Source: Undaria pinnatifida
Lineage: Eukaryota > Sar > Phaeophyceae > Laminariales > Alariaceae
Reading direction: 5' to 3'
NCBI GenBank assembly: GCA_012845835.1
Contig: JABAKD010000008.1
Location: forward strand, 15,739,223-15,803,222
DNA length: 64,000 nt
Shown here one piece after another: positions 43,170 to 55,233 of this stretch (positions are counted from its first letter, which is position 1; each line of letters begins with the position of its first letter). A program made the position numbers and the translations under genes. Below the pieces are notes generated by a model. It was given only the letters and a program-made list of their open reading frames with translations, was not told the origin of the DNA and ran no database searches.

Positions 43170-43960
43170 AGCTCACCACACTTCAACGTGTGCAACAAAA
43201 AACATGTAAAGAGCGCAGAAATAAGGAGGCCCATGATTTAGTGCAAACAGCGATTTCATAATGCCAAGAGTGGCTGGTGTGGAGCAAATTGCCCTGTTGT
43301 GCTCAGCTGTGCCGTGTGCTTTTGTTACCGGTGTTACGTCCTGATCGGCAGTACGGGGGTCATTTGCGTGGGGGAAAAAAGAGGGCGCCGTGAAATATTA
43401 AATACGTGTAGAAAATAAGAATGAAAGAAACTAGTGCACAGCATCACGCATCATGCTCGGTACTGCTGTTGCGTGTTCGAAAGGAAGCACACAGCGCAGC
43501 ACGACACAGCACCGCAGCGAAGGGCACGGCACCGCACCGTACGGCTCCGCACGGCTCCGCACGGCGCTACGCTGCCTGTTGGGCTATATACAGCCGGACT
43601 GATCTGAGCTGGGCGTGCATTGTGATCCAACAGCGTAGTATCTGATGGTACGTACAAACCTGGTGTAGTAGTACTGGTATGTACAATAAGCCTCAATGTC
43701 TTCTTGTAGGTTCGAATCCCGGTGTCATCATCGGGGTAAAAAAAAATGTTCGTCAAAAATATATATATATATATCAATTTTACTTTGTGGTCTTCTTCTA
43801 GTAGTAGATAGACTGTCCGCTTATAAGCCTGGTTTTCGTCGTTGGTTGAATCCAGGGGTCATACAAAAAAAAATCATCTTCGTAAAACACTTGGTAAAAA
43901 AATAGTACCAGTTGGTAGATACACCTCTGCTGCTGTGACATATTATAAAAAATGAAAATA
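43170..43960. other. No gene; simple GC repeat and tRNA-like fragments
   Basis: A CGCACGGCTC/CACCGCA-type simple repeat at 43,490-43,570. A perfect box B (GGTTCGAATCC, 43,709-43,719) is followed by an A-run, and a weaker GGTTGAATCC with an A-run lies near 43,846-43,873. These look like SINE or tRNA-retropseudogene ends. No complete tRNA cloverleaf can be drawn. Confidence 0.45.
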
Positions 43961-43964
43961 CAGT

Positions 43965-44765
43965 CCAGCTGTGAGATCGAATATTTTGTCGAGACTCATC
44001 TTTGCAAGCTGTGTGTGATACTCTGATCGCGCGTATTACGGGTTGTGTGTCCTCCTTAAGGATATATGTCGGCGACTCGTCTTGCAACTTCAGTGTAGAT
44101 ATCAGGGTCAACAGGGTGATTTTAGTCAGTCTGTGCGCGGAAACTATAAAACCCGTTTGTGAACGGGAGAAAATCTGACAGATGTGGAAGGAAATGCATC
44201 CGTTTATCAAGTGAATCCCGTAAGTCGAAGAACTGGTGAGGGGAGGGCGGAGTTTTGAAGGACATGGGGTCCTGGTTTTGATCGAAAGGGAGCGGCGTTG
44301 GAGGGGGGCGGGAAAGGGAAGAGGGGGGGGGGGGGGGGCGCAGCTCAGTTTGTGCGTGGAAACTATCATGAGGGGGGGGAGGGGCGGGGTTGGGGCGGGG
44401 AGGGCGTGGGTGGGGCAGCTCCATCTGTGCGTGGAAACTATACATTTTTTCAAGGGCATGTGACAGTTTGGAAAAAATGCACCAGTGTATCATGTATATC
44501 CTGTAAGTTGTGCAATCATTGAGTGGACGGCGGAGTGTTCGAGGGGGCGGGGGTCGGATGGGGGGAGTGGGGATGTGGGGGGCGGGGGAGGGGGGGGGGG
44601 AGTGAGGTGGGAGGGGGTTTAGGTGGCATAGATGTAGGGGCTTGCTATACGTGTGGTGCTAGGTCTAGGCGATGGTGCGGGTGGTGGGGAAGGAAAGGGC
44701 CTTCAGGGCGGGGGCGGGGGGGGGGGGCGCAACGGCATGGATGGCTCTAGAAAGATAATAATGCA
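43965..44765 (+). repeat. G-run element copy (plus orientation)
   Basis: Starts with the conserved end (CAGCTGTGAGATCGAA, CATCTTTGCAAGCTGTGTGT, TTAAGGATAT), then GGAAACTATA sub-units with G-runs near 44,324-44,338 and 44,590-44,600. It ends with GGCATGGATGGCTCTAGAAA, a phrase also found at 17,038 and, inverted, at 30,100. Shorter than the 16.3-kb copy. Confidence 0.75.
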
Positions 44766-45470
44766 ACAACTGAAAAACGAAAAAATACAATAGTTGTCAT
44801 AACTGGCCCACGGCTTCAGCTTGCTCCTGTTGCCTTGTGTTGTGTGCCCTTGGGCGCATTACTAAAAAGCTCTCATGGACGTCTATTAAAATGCAAATTC
44901 AACTCCCTCGCATGGACGCCCATTGAAATGCGAGTTCAACTCCCAAAAAAGCGAAGTTGCATAAACATTCAACTCCCAAAAACAAATATTGGAAAAAAAG
45001 TGTAAACAAATAAAAACAAGGGTAAAAAAATGTTCAGAACATGAATAACAAGTAAGTTCGAACGGATCAAATTTAAAGAAGATAGTAGAAAATGAACCGC
45101 TTCGCAAGTAATGCACAGGCGGCAAATTAGCGGGAAATAGTAAAAAGTTAAACTTACTACACGAAAAGGAAGAAAGAATCGCGAAACGGTTCAAAATCGT
45201 GTTGGCAGAACAGTTAAAATTTGCAGGAAGCAGCTGAAATTCAAGAAGAACTACTGGCAAAACGAGCGAAATGAAAAAAAAAAATAGCAACAACTGGCAA
45301 AACGAGTGGAATAAAAGAAAATAATAATATGGCGGGCGGAGCAAGAAATCAAAGAAAAGCTGGACCGTTCCGCAAGTAATAAGCTGGACCGTCCGACCTC
45401 GGAGATGCCAGGGAAGCACCAACCGAGCGCTTTAAGCTCAAAGATATTCGAAAGTAAGTCTATGGATCCG
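44766..45470. other. A-rich stretch, no supported gene
   Basis: Purine-rich on the plus strand with partial repeats of GCAAATTCAACTCCC and AACTGGCAAAACGAG. A 178-codon minus-strand frame (44,886-45,422) is Phe/Leu-rich by composition, with no motif. Confidence 0.4.
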
Positions 45471-45970
45471 GGTCAAGAGTATGGGAGTCTGCTTACAGAA
45501 CTTCTAGAAGTTTCGGGTACATGTATGGAAGTGTTACAGATCTCACAGAAGTTCTGGGGATTGTGCCTCGAGCCTGCAGAACTCACAGAAGTTCCGCGCC
45601 AGTAGGAAAAGTGTTGTACCTGCACCCCGGGTATTGTAGCACGGGGCGTGCAAAACTTACAGAAGTTCCAGTTATGGGTGTGAACGTCATGCAGAACTCA
45701 CAGAAGTTCCAGTTTTTGTGGCACGGGCGTACATGAGTCACGGAAATTCCGGGTTGGTAAAAAAAATGCTGTATGTACCCGTACCCCGGGAGTTGGGGCC
45801 ACGGGCGTACAAAGTTACCGAAGTTCTGGGTATACGGGTGTGAATGCGTGGTACAGAACTTGAAGAAGCTTCGGGCACGTCGCACAGAACCTACATAATA
45901 ACATATTAGTAGGGTAATACCCGGGGCGGGGCAAATACCCCGGGTATGGTACAACACGTACCCTACAGGA
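45470..45970. repeat. GAACTTCTG-type minisatellite, second locus
   Basis: CAGAACTTCTAGAAGTTTCGGGTA, AACTCACAGAAGTTCC and related blocks recur with CCCCGGG-containing linkers. This is the 15.6-16.25-kb family in the other orientation and more diverged. Confidence 0.7.
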
Positions 45971-46174
45971 CACAGTCTTGAAAAAACGGTTCTGTACATT
46001 AACTATTGGATGGTGTCGTCTGATTACTGCACTTCTTGCAGCGCTGTTTGAGCCACACCAGATACAACAACAGGTAATTTAAATTAACCAAAGGTTTGGC
46101 GGTTTTTGGAGTAAACCAATACCGCGGGACAAAGTGTCCCCGCATATAGATCACTACAGCAAAGACTATGTTAA

Positions 46175-46262
46175 CAGGTCGCCCCGATGGCGTATCAGGT
46201 TACTGTCGAGCCTGGTATAGATCAGTTTCGTGAGTTCGAGTCCCGCCGAGTGCATACTTGTA
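46175..46262 (+). repeat. tRNA-derived SINE-like head or tRNA pseudogene
   Basis: A box A-like TGGCGTATCAGG (46,188-46,199, one mismatch to consensus) and box B GAGTTCGAGTCC (46,232-46,243) lie at tRNA-like spacing. The minus strand reads GGTRTHETDL, another phrase typical of SINE antisense frames. Acceptor strands do not pair, so a working tRNA is not supported. Confidence 0.5.
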
Positions 46263-46269
46263 TAAATTC

Positions 46270-46825
46270 GTTTTGACTTTTTCTCGTGCCCAAACTGACT
46301 TGCGGAAAGCGCGATGGCGTGACTTAGGAACAACACTGGAAGAAAAAATGACGAGCAGTAGAACTGCTGAAGCCAACGCGATAAACATTGAAGGCAAGAA
46401 CCGGGGGGGGGGAAGGAGGCGACACCTGTGACCACGGCGTGTCCAGAGTAAGCTGGCAAGTGGACGTGTAAGAAGACCAAGAAAAATGTAAAAAACTCAA
46501 AGCTTATACGTACACACATTCAACAGATCACGATCTACAGCAGTACAGCAGTAGTAGTAGATGATCTAAATCCTATGATTCCTTTATGTAATGTATCGCA
46601 ACAGGCGTATCCTCATACAGATCGCACCCGGCAAACATTTTCACAAGAGCTGTTCCATAACGATCTCTACCCCGCAAATATGATACAGGAATAATAATTG
46701 TAGATGGTACAAACCAGGAATATATTTGCCCCCACAGATCTAGACAACGAAATACCTGATAGCAAATAGAGATCTGATCTGTCTAATGCGCGCATATTTG
46801 AAGAATCGAAATTCAACGTTCAGCC
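46270..46825. other. No recognised gene
   Basis: Ordinary-composition sequence with an eight-G run near 46,404-46,411 and short frames on the minus strand that share the SINE antisense frame. No motif is seen. Confidence 0.4.
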
Positions 46826-46829
46826 AGTG

Positions 46830-47805
46830 GGTCCATATCATACTCCCCACCCGATTGATATCGAAATCCGCCAGATTAATAAACACTTCACGCACTGGAT
46901 ATCACCTCATTATCTTTCTAGAGCCATCCATGCCGCTGTTTCCCCTCCTCCCCCCCGCCCCCGCCGCGAACACCCCCTCCTTCCCCATCACCCGCACCAT
47001 CACCTAGACCTAGCACTACACGTATAACAAACCTTTACATCAATGCCACCGAAAGCCCTTCCCTTCCCTTTCCCCCCCCCCTTCCCCCCCTGCCCCCACC
47101 CCCCACGTCCCCACTCCCCCACCCCATCCGACCCCCACCCCCTCGAACAATCCACCCTCTACTCACTGATTGAACGACTTACCCCAGGGTATACATATAA
47201 ACTGATGCATTCTTCCCAAAACTGTCACATTTATCCCTTCAAAAGTATTTATAGTTTCCACGCACAGATGGAGCTGCCCCACCCGCCCCACCCCCCCCCA
47301 CCCCCCCCATGATGAACTGGTGCCTTTTATTTTTTTTCTCCCCAAAAAGTCAGATTTATCCCCTTCAAGGATTTATAGCTTCCACGCTCAAATTTCCCGC
47401 CCGTCCCCCCCCCCACCCCGTTCCCGTCCCCCGCGCCCCCTTCCCCCCCCCTCCAACCCCGCTCCCTTTAGATCAAAACCAGCCGGCCACCTCCTTCAAA
47501 ACTACGCCCTCCCTTCACCGGTTATTCGACTTGCATGATTCACTTGATAAAATGATGCATTTCCTTCCACAGCTGTCGGTTTTTGTCCCCTTCAGAAACG
47601 GGTTATATACTTTCCGCGCACAGACTGACTAACATCACCCTGTTGACCCTGATAGCTACACTGTAGTTGCAAGTGGAGTCGCCGACCTATATCCTTAATG
47701 AGGACACACAATCCGTAATACGCGCGATCGGCGTTCACACACAGCTTGCAAAGATGAGTTTCGACAAAATAATTGATCTAATACCTGGAGTGTGTTTTCA
47801 TTTTT
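46830..47805 (-). repeat. C-run element copy (minus orientation)
   Basis: Contains TCGAAATCCGCCAGATTAAT, GAGCCATCCATGCCGCTGT, several TATAGTTTCCACGCACA sub-units with C-runs, and the conserved end block at 47,640-47,790 (GTAGTTGCAAGTGGAGTCGC, TTGCAAAGATGAGTTTCGA). Confidence 0.75.
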
Positions 47806-47854
47806 TATAATATTTTATATTTAAACTTGTACTGCTGCTGTGGTGTATTATTTT

Positions 47855-48070
47855 CAAAATAAAAAGACACTCCAGCTGTGAGATCGAACATTTTGTCGAA
47901 ACTCATATTTGCAAGCTGTGTGATAATCTGATCGCGCGTATTTCTGTGTGTGTTCGTCCTCCTTAAGGATACAGCTCGGCGACTCCCCCTTTGGAACTAC
48001 AGCAGTGTACAATGGCTTGTACGGGGGTCAACAGGGTGATGTTAGTCAGTCAGTGCGCAGAAAATATAAA
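47855..48070 (+). repeat. Conserved end of the G-run element, opposite orientation to its neighbour
   Basis: CTCCAGCTGTGAGATCGAA, GCAAGCTGTGTGATAATCTG and TCCTTAAGGATA lead to CAGTGCGCAGAAAATATAAA. It faces the 46,830-47,805 copy across a roughly 50-base AT-rich spacer. Confidence 0.75.
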
Positions 48071-48880
48071 ACTGCTGTGGTATATGTACACACATCAGTA
48101 TCAGTCAGTATGTTTTCACGGTTTTAACTTTGATTATTTATTCAACTATTATTACGAGGTAAGGTACCAGACACCTAGCAGGTCTCTGGGTCTTTCTGCA
48201 TCCCGAAGGAAAGAGCGCAACAGCGCTGACTTCCATGCTGGTGCGGGTCCAGGGAGAGGTCGCTGGGTGAAGGGATTCTCCCTGTCCTTTCGACTTGTAT
48301 ATTTATACTAAAAAATATCATGATACAAGACGAACACGTCTCTGCTCCACGATAACAACGGGTACATATGCATATGTGAGAACAACAACAACTACAACAA
48401 CAACAACATACCGCGATACCTGGTACTAATAGCCACCTGGATGGACGACTCGGGAGGTCTACGACGCAGTCAGCTCCAAACCATCATGCGTTGCCCTGCT
48501 ACGCGAAAGTTGACATTCACATAATCTCACTGTGAGATGTCCGCCCTTGGCGCTAATACTGATCGCCCATCGCTGCTGGGTCGGGGAGAACCGCACGCAG
48601 GGACAACGCCCGCGACCCTCCGCCCGCTGCCGCCACGCTTCCACCGCATTCCTCCCGGGGATGGCGAGGATGCCGAGGCCGCGGGGGCTTCGTGCAGGAA
48701 CTTACACGAAGACCAGTTGAATTTACCGCTGCGCGCGAGCATCCGGCAGGCCTGGGGGAGACTTGAATCGGCCTTTCCCTAGGACCTGGGCGACCCGGCT
48801 GGAAGAGCGGGGGCCTTCCGCTTGGTGGGTCTGTCTGCGCCGAATTATCGCCTAGACTAAGCATCTATGCGACAAGATTT
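48071..48880. other. No recognised gene; GC-rich island at 48,530-48,850
   Basis: The island is markedly GC-richer than its neighbours and is open on both strands (81 codons plus, 103 codons minus), with no recognisable motif on either. It could be a foreign or gene-derived fragment, but nothing supports a function. Confidence 0.35.
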
Positions 48881-49195
48881 CCCCCGCCCCCACGTCCAAC
48901 TTTGACCTCCCCTAAACGGATATTTGACCTACATGATTCACTTAATGAACTGCTGCACTTCCTTCCACATCTGTCAGATTTAGTCCCCCTCAAGAACGGG
49001 TTTTATAGTTTCCGCGCACAGACTGACTAACATCACCCTGTTGACCCTGATAGCTACACTGTAGTTGCAAGGGGAGTCGCCGACCTATATCCTTAATGAG
49101 GACACACGACCCGTAATACGCGCGGTTGGAGTATCATACACAGCTTGCAAAGATGAGTTGCGACAAAATATTGGATCTTACAGCTGGAGTATATG
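48880..49195 (-). repeat. Partial C-run element copy (conserved end only)
   Basis: GGTTTTATAGTTTCCGCGCA, then CCTGATAGCTACACTGTAGT, CCTTAATGAGGACACACGAC and CAGCTTGCAAAGATGAGTT, as in the other minus-orientation copies. Confidence 0.75.
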
Positions 49196-50200
49196 TTGTT
49201 TTTAAATATATCATCACATGCACCTGATGGATCTATGCTTGCCTTTGGTGATACTTGTGTACGCTGCTAATGGTGCTCTTCCAGTTTCTAGATTTTGTTT
49301 TTGAACTCATGATTGGTCGTTCGCATACAGGCATGCTCGCTGCTCTAGCCCTGTCTGCCTGTTGCTTCGCCCACGTCCGCCGGTTACTGATTGTTAATCA
49401 TGAACCCATGCGAGCTCGTTCATGTCCGATATATGTCTGCATGCTAAATGACAAAACGTTCGATGCAAGCAAGAAGTGATGTGCATGATGTTACTGCCCG
49501 TATGCTGCCATTCACTCAGCGGAGGGGTTGATAAGGTCATCACAGCACAATATGCCCCTTCGTAGGTTACGACGATAGTCTTTATAGCAGCTGCTGTATG
49601 TTAGGCTGAGTTCATCAATAGGCTCGAAGTCCTTATGGGTAAGGCTGGGACGACACATCCTCGAGGGAGGGACATCAGAAATCTTCGGCGCACCCCGACA
49701 GCCGTAACGATGAACAAGCCCAACGTAAAAAGCGATGCGTGGTTGGTCCTTTACGGTCTCGGATGCACCGCTTTCTGTGTGGCATACCAATCGAGCGTGG
49801 CTAACAAATACAACACTAGCGGGGTCCAACTCAAAGCCAGACCGAGAAGGGAGGAAAATGGTAGAAAACGGATGACCGGAGCGGAGCCCACCAGCTCGAC
49901 TGCCTGACTAGGCAGCGCTGCTGCACGTGCAAATCAAATGCAACCCCCTGTGGGGCACGAGTGACACGAGGTTAGACAAAGCATGTATCACAATGATTTT
50001 ATTTATGCCTCATGACTCATCGCTTGAATGAACGCTCCATGATCGACAACCAAAGATATACTAGTAAGAAACATACAATTTACCAGCATTAATGATGGAA
50101 TTTCTACCACAATGACGACCAGGCAGATTACACTATATATAGTATATCCACTTGTATGCGCAAATGATCAAATAGAGCCAACTCTATTTTCTTACGATTC
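49196..50200. other. No recognised gene
   Basis: Mixed composition with frames up to about 105 codons on both strands (for example 49,635-49,907 plus and 49,512-49,829 minus). No motif, repeat or RNA gene is recognised. Confidence 0.4.
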
Positions 50201-51490
50201 TCATGGAGATACATTTCTTACAATTAGCGATGTATGTCAGAAAAAAATGGTAACTGCAGGATCGTACCTATCGATTGATATATTTTATCTTTCGATCCAT
50301 GTACAATAGCAATGATGAAGCGTCAACATGTTGCTTACTACATCTAAAAACTGGATTGCAAACTACATCTAACATCAAACCTTGATACACCTAAAAACCG
50401 GATTGCATACTACACCTAACATCAAACCTTGTTACACCGAAAGACTGGGTTACATACTACATCTAACATCAAACCTCAGAAAATTAAACATTACCAGGCA
50501 GGGGAAATAAAGGATTGTCTTCTTACTACAACCGTCAGATTCGTCCCGTTGAAGGGTGTATAGTTTCTGCGCACATATTAAAATATCCCGTCCCCCCCCA
50601 CCCCCCAACCCCCCCCGCCCCGATCCTTCTTGTTCAAACGTCCCACCAAAAATCAAAATCTGCCAGACAGAGTAGTACACACTACCAGCCAGCTGATGAT
50701 ATCATCTCTGACGTCAATATCTTTTTGGCCCTCCATGCCGTAGTTTTAATGCATCCCCTCCGCCTCCCCCCTCTAACGTCCACTTCTTCCCCACCACCCG
50801 CATGATCGCCTTGACCTAGCACCGCGCGTATAGCAAGCCCCTACATATATGATTAATACGCGCGATCGGAGTATTGCGCACAATGTTGCAAAGATGAGTT
50901 TCGACCAAATCCACGACTTACAGGGTATACATGATAACCTGTGCATTCTTCTTAAAACCGTCACATTTATCCCTTTAGAGGATGTATAGTTTTCACGAAT
51001 AGGTTAAGCTGCCCCGCCCGTCCCGCCCCCCCGCCCCCTCCCCCGTGCGTTCTTTCCAAAACCGTCACATTTATTAGTCCCCTTGAAGGACTTATAGTTT
51101 CTACGCACAAAAGTTGTGCTGCCACACCCGTTCCCCCCTCCCGCCCCCCCGCCCCCCGTTTGACCAAAATCAGCCCCCCACATCTTAAAAAGCTCCGCCC
51201 TCCCGTCACCGGTTATTCGATTTACAGGATTCACTTGATAAACTGATGAGTTTCCCTGCACACCTGTCAGATTTTCTCCCCCTCAGAAACGGGTTATAAA
51301 GTTTCCGCGCACATACTGACTAAAATCACTTTGTTGACCCTGATAGCCACACTGTAGTTCCAAGGCGAGTCGCTGGCCTATATCCTTAATGAGGACACAC
51401 GACCCGTAATACGCGCAATCGGAGTATCACACACAACTTGCAAAGATGAGTTTCGACAAAAAAATCGATCTCACAGCTGGAGTGTATTTT
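50200..51490 (-). repeat. C-run element copy (minus orientation)
   Basis: Begins with the ACAATTAGCGATGTATGTCA flank, includes three near-identical 38-50-bp pieces (ACATCTAACATCAAACCTT near 50,368, 50,417 and 50,463), TATAGTTTCTGCGCACA sub-units with C-runs, an internal end block at 50,850-50,925 and a terminal one at 51,330-51,480. Confidence 0.75.
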
Positions 51491-51596
51491 TACTTCTATA
51501 TCAAGGTCAAGATATGAAGTCGTGATATATGCGGGTCGCACGACGGCACAACAAGCCGTGCACGGCAAACGATGAACGTGTAATCTATCCGGTTGA

Positions 51597-54500
51597 TAAG
51601 CTAGTTGCATTAAGGACTCTAAATTCTTATTTCGGCTGTGGGGGGAGAAAAATCGAGGAAAAAAAAACTTGGTTAATTTAGGGTCATGGCCCAGTTTGAG
51701 AGGAAAAAAAAGCATAGTAGAATCTCATACCTGGAATAAAAAAAAATAACAATCGACCAGCCAGCCAGGACACCAACACATTGAGGCACAAATCATCTTC
51801 CACAGGGCATCCTGGACACACCAGACGGCATCCACAACACCCAAGCACCCTCCCGAAGAGGCTGCCAGGTTTCTGGTGGACGATCTGCGGTATTGCCCAC
51901 GGCAGACAGGCTAACGCGTCATCAAGAGTGCCCGAAGAGGCGCAAATTTAGCTCTTTGCCACGAACACGTAGCAGCCAGCAACCAATTTTCGAAATCAAA
52001 ATGCTCTTCTCACGTTTTTTGGAGACCGACGAGCTGTGGCCCACACACAAACGCAACGTGCCACAAGTGCTCCATCCACGACAACGCCACAGGTGCGGAA
52101 GACTCAACCGGCCACATCCCTGGCCCGCAGCAAAGCCTGTTTGCAGCCCACCAACAACAGCAGTAGTAGTGCGGCCTTTCGGCGTTTTTGAATATTTTGA
52201 GCAGTCTGCTCAATAATCAAAAAGCCACACCGGTACATGAAAACCCGCGATCAGTTTGAAATTCAAAAGCTCGGAGATCGGAAGACAGGAGGACGACACC
52301 ATGCAAGGCATATCATAGACACGGTGATTCCCCATTCTTCACCCAGAAGCAGCTCGTCTCTACCCTTGAGGCAGCCGGTCTCCACTCTTCAAGAAGCCGG
52401 TGGTCTCCACCGTTTCGAAGCCTCGAGTTTCCTCCTTTGGAACCCTCCTTGTGTCCCTTTTGCGTGGCCGTTTCCCATGTTACGCCATCGGTGTATCGGC
52501 CACTTCGGGTCTTGCAAGGAGGACGGCACAGATGCAACCCTTGGTCTTCGGCTACACGATCCAGCCAAATGTTTGGCTCGCGAGACGTTGCCCGGATAAC
52601 CAGGAGTGGTGAGGGAAACACTCGAGAGTTTCATCATTTATATGTTACAAACAAGATCGACAAAATCGGCAACACAGATCTTGCCTTGAAATTTCTACTG
52701 CTGCTGTACATCATGACGTGGTAATCGATGACCCGTTCTAGGTGTGCACTTCTAAATCGTTTCATAATGTATTTTTGTCTCTGTCCCGTCTCCCCCTCCT
52801 CTTGCATGACGCAAAACCCAACCACATTTTCCACATACATCAAACATCACTGTCATCAGAGCCTTGAAACCGTTTTGTTTTGTTCCCAGCAGTTGAGCAC
52901 ATTATCAACAGCAGTTGAGCACGTCATCAACGCACGAGAAAGAGTGACAGAAAATTGCGCCGCAGTAACCCACACAGCAGCAGCAGCAGCACAGCAGCCT
53001 GTGCGCGGTCGGTTGTCAGCGTCGAGGGTAGTAACCGATCGCTGGGCTCCCTGCCGTGTGTACTGATACCCTGCCGTGGTCTTTGCTGCTGTGCAATTTT
53101 CTGTTCTGCAACAATACCTCTTGTTCATACTCCTAGCCTAAACTTCCCAGAATCATGACAAAAAATGCTACAGCACAGCCGGTAGCATGACCAGAAGATT
53201 GTTTGTTACGTGTGGTAAGTACACCCGGCATCCGTGCTCTTATATTCATCCTAGAGACATACAAAGTATATGTGAGACAGGATAAACAACAATCTCGATA
53301 AATGAGGAATCGACATATTCTAATGAAGCAAGTGAAACATGCTTCATACCGGGCACGACAGCAAAACAAAACGAGCGAATCGATATTACAAGGGAAAAAT
53401 GAACTCTTAAAAAAGAAGACGCCAGGGGCTCTGAAGAACGAGAGATGAAAAAAAGCCAGAACGGCTGCAAGAAAAACAACCTACGTGCTGGTGAAGGGAA
53501 ACAGATAACTGTTGCACGGACGAAGCAACAGGAGGAAGAGGTAGATACCGGCCTAAGGCCGGCGGGGAGGGAAAACAATGAACCAAAGAGAGAAAAAAGA
53601 CAACAACAGATAAAAACGAACGAAGCAAGACAACACGTAAATGGCATTACTACCGCGCTCGTGCTTCCCCATTTGATCTCGATGAGTACACACAAAGGAA
53701 AACATTACCGCTCATTGTATTGTTTAGGGCTATACCATAGTATTTTAATGCGCTCCACAAAATAGTCAAACCGGCAGCTTGCCACACCATGTGCCATTTC
53801 GATTCGGCATTCGTCCACAGCTGTTGTAACCGTACGCCCCCCCCCTCCCTCCAGTTTACCCTTGTTGTTGCTGTTCTTGGTGTCCACTGTTGCGTGGATT
53901 AGCCAGCGATTATCCGCCTCGGTCCTATGCCATTTCGCCATGAAGCGGCCCGCCGCGTCGACGACCCCCCGGTACCAGTTTCCACTCCTCTTAGCCGCCC
54001 CGAACCATAACAAACTTATTACTCCTAACAGCAAAGCGGGGTTGTCCGTTGAATGCTTTGATATCGTCTGCTACAGCTTGGGCCCAGTTCTTTTCTGGTC
54101 GGCTTGGTCCCGGGTTTTACCCACATCAACCATCGTCCCGAACATCAACCGATGAGTCAGCCGCTCTGTTGTCGTCTTTTGTACGGCTCCCGCAAAGAGG
54201 AGGTGGCTATTGCGTGGTCGTCTCAACGCTTTCACATTGTGTTGAGGGTCTTAGCGGTCGATATATGGTGGTAGGTGCGTTGTCGGCGCTGGGAGTTAAA
54301 ATCGGTTAGCAGGAGGTGTTAGTGTGCCGTTCAAAGACCAGCAAACTGTCCCTGGCGAAGATCCCGAGCCACACGCCCCTACAGCAGGGTGTCCATCACC
54401 GCGGTCCTTAGCAGACGCACCTTTAGTATGAACGAAGCATCTTCCATATCGTACAGCTCACGCTTGAAACAATCGTAGAATGTCCCACTTGAAACGATCG

Positions 54501-55090
54501 TAGCATGCCCACACGAGTCGGATCCGTCGTTAATTTATGGCGTAAAATTTCGGCGATTTCGTTGATAAGACCGCCCCCAGGCACAGAAAATGCATCGTCT
54601 GCATACATACCTCTGGCCCGCCGCTTCGATAACAAGCGGCGGGGCCGGGAGAACCTTGTTGAGTGTGCGGGGCAGCGTTGTCTCCTTTTTCGTTTCGCAC
54701 ACGGTGAGGCCTGCTGATTCGAAAACGGTTACAATGACAGTCATCTTCGCAAGGTCTTCCTTTGATTTACACACAACGCCTGCATCCTCGACGTACAGCA
54801 TACCACAGACTGGCCTCCGTACATGTGCCAGTGGTTCAACGTCCAACCCGCCCTCCCCGAAGTCTCCCTGGAGGTGCACCAAGTCCTAACAAATCTGGGT
54901 CCTCACTGACACTTAGCGGAACGGAATGTATAGCTGTGCGGCGAAAAATACATTGCGAAGAAGCGGCGACAGTGCACATCCTCGCCATAATCCCTGAGTG
55001 AGGTCATGCCATTCATAGCGTTCACCGTCATCCATACGCACGCGAGCTCGCATGCTTTCGTGGAACTGGCCATTAACGGTCAACACCGTC
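51597..55090. repeat. Left arm of a large inverted repeat
   Basis: Pairs with 55,861-59,372 on the other strand. Outer ends: AAGCTAGTTGCATTAAGGAC at the left, GTCCTTAATGCAAGTAGCTT at the right. Inner check: ATTCATAGCG at 55,011-55,020 pairs with 55,929-55,938. Coordinate sums of paired points differ by only about 20 over 3.4 kb, so few indels have accumulated. It carries a decayed reverse transcriptase on the minus strand. The outer 2 kb has no recognised gene. Confidence 0.9.
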
Positions 55091-55233
55091 TTTGGTACGT
55101 CATCCGCGTGCTCGATACTTACTTGTGCATGATAACGTGGCCGTCGACAGGAACGACGCCATGGCGTCATCGTCACAGCAGCCTCTTGAGATCCACCTCC
55201 CGCGCGACTTTTTTCAGTAGACGCGAAAGCCAA
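53860..55233 (-). pseudogene. Non-LTR (LINE-type) reverse transcriptase fragment, left arm
   Basis: RT pieces: ARVRMDDGERYEWHDLTQGL followed by WRGCALSPLLRNVFFAA (about 55,050-54,930); MLYVEDAGVVCKSKEDL, where the YADD catalytic motif reads YVED (about 54,801); FESAGLTVCETKKETT; then LFAGAV and TERLTH near 54,190 and, near 54,030-53,870, FGAAKRSGNWYRGVVDAAGR and FMAKWHRTEADNRW. Stops and frame changes lie between the pieces. The order matches the palm through C-terminal region of LINE-type reverse transcriptases. No endonuclease domain is seen, and the changed catalytic motif means it is dead. Confidence 0.8.

Noticed and set aside
43690-43740. tRNA gene with GGTTCGAATCC
   Set aside because: Only the B box and a downstream A-run are present; no convincing box A or cloverleaf.
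53246-53695. A 149-aa Cys/Phe-rich protein, mirrored at 57,255-57,704
   Set aside because: Pyrimidine-rich strand translation without motifs, preserved only because the palindrome arms are near-identical.
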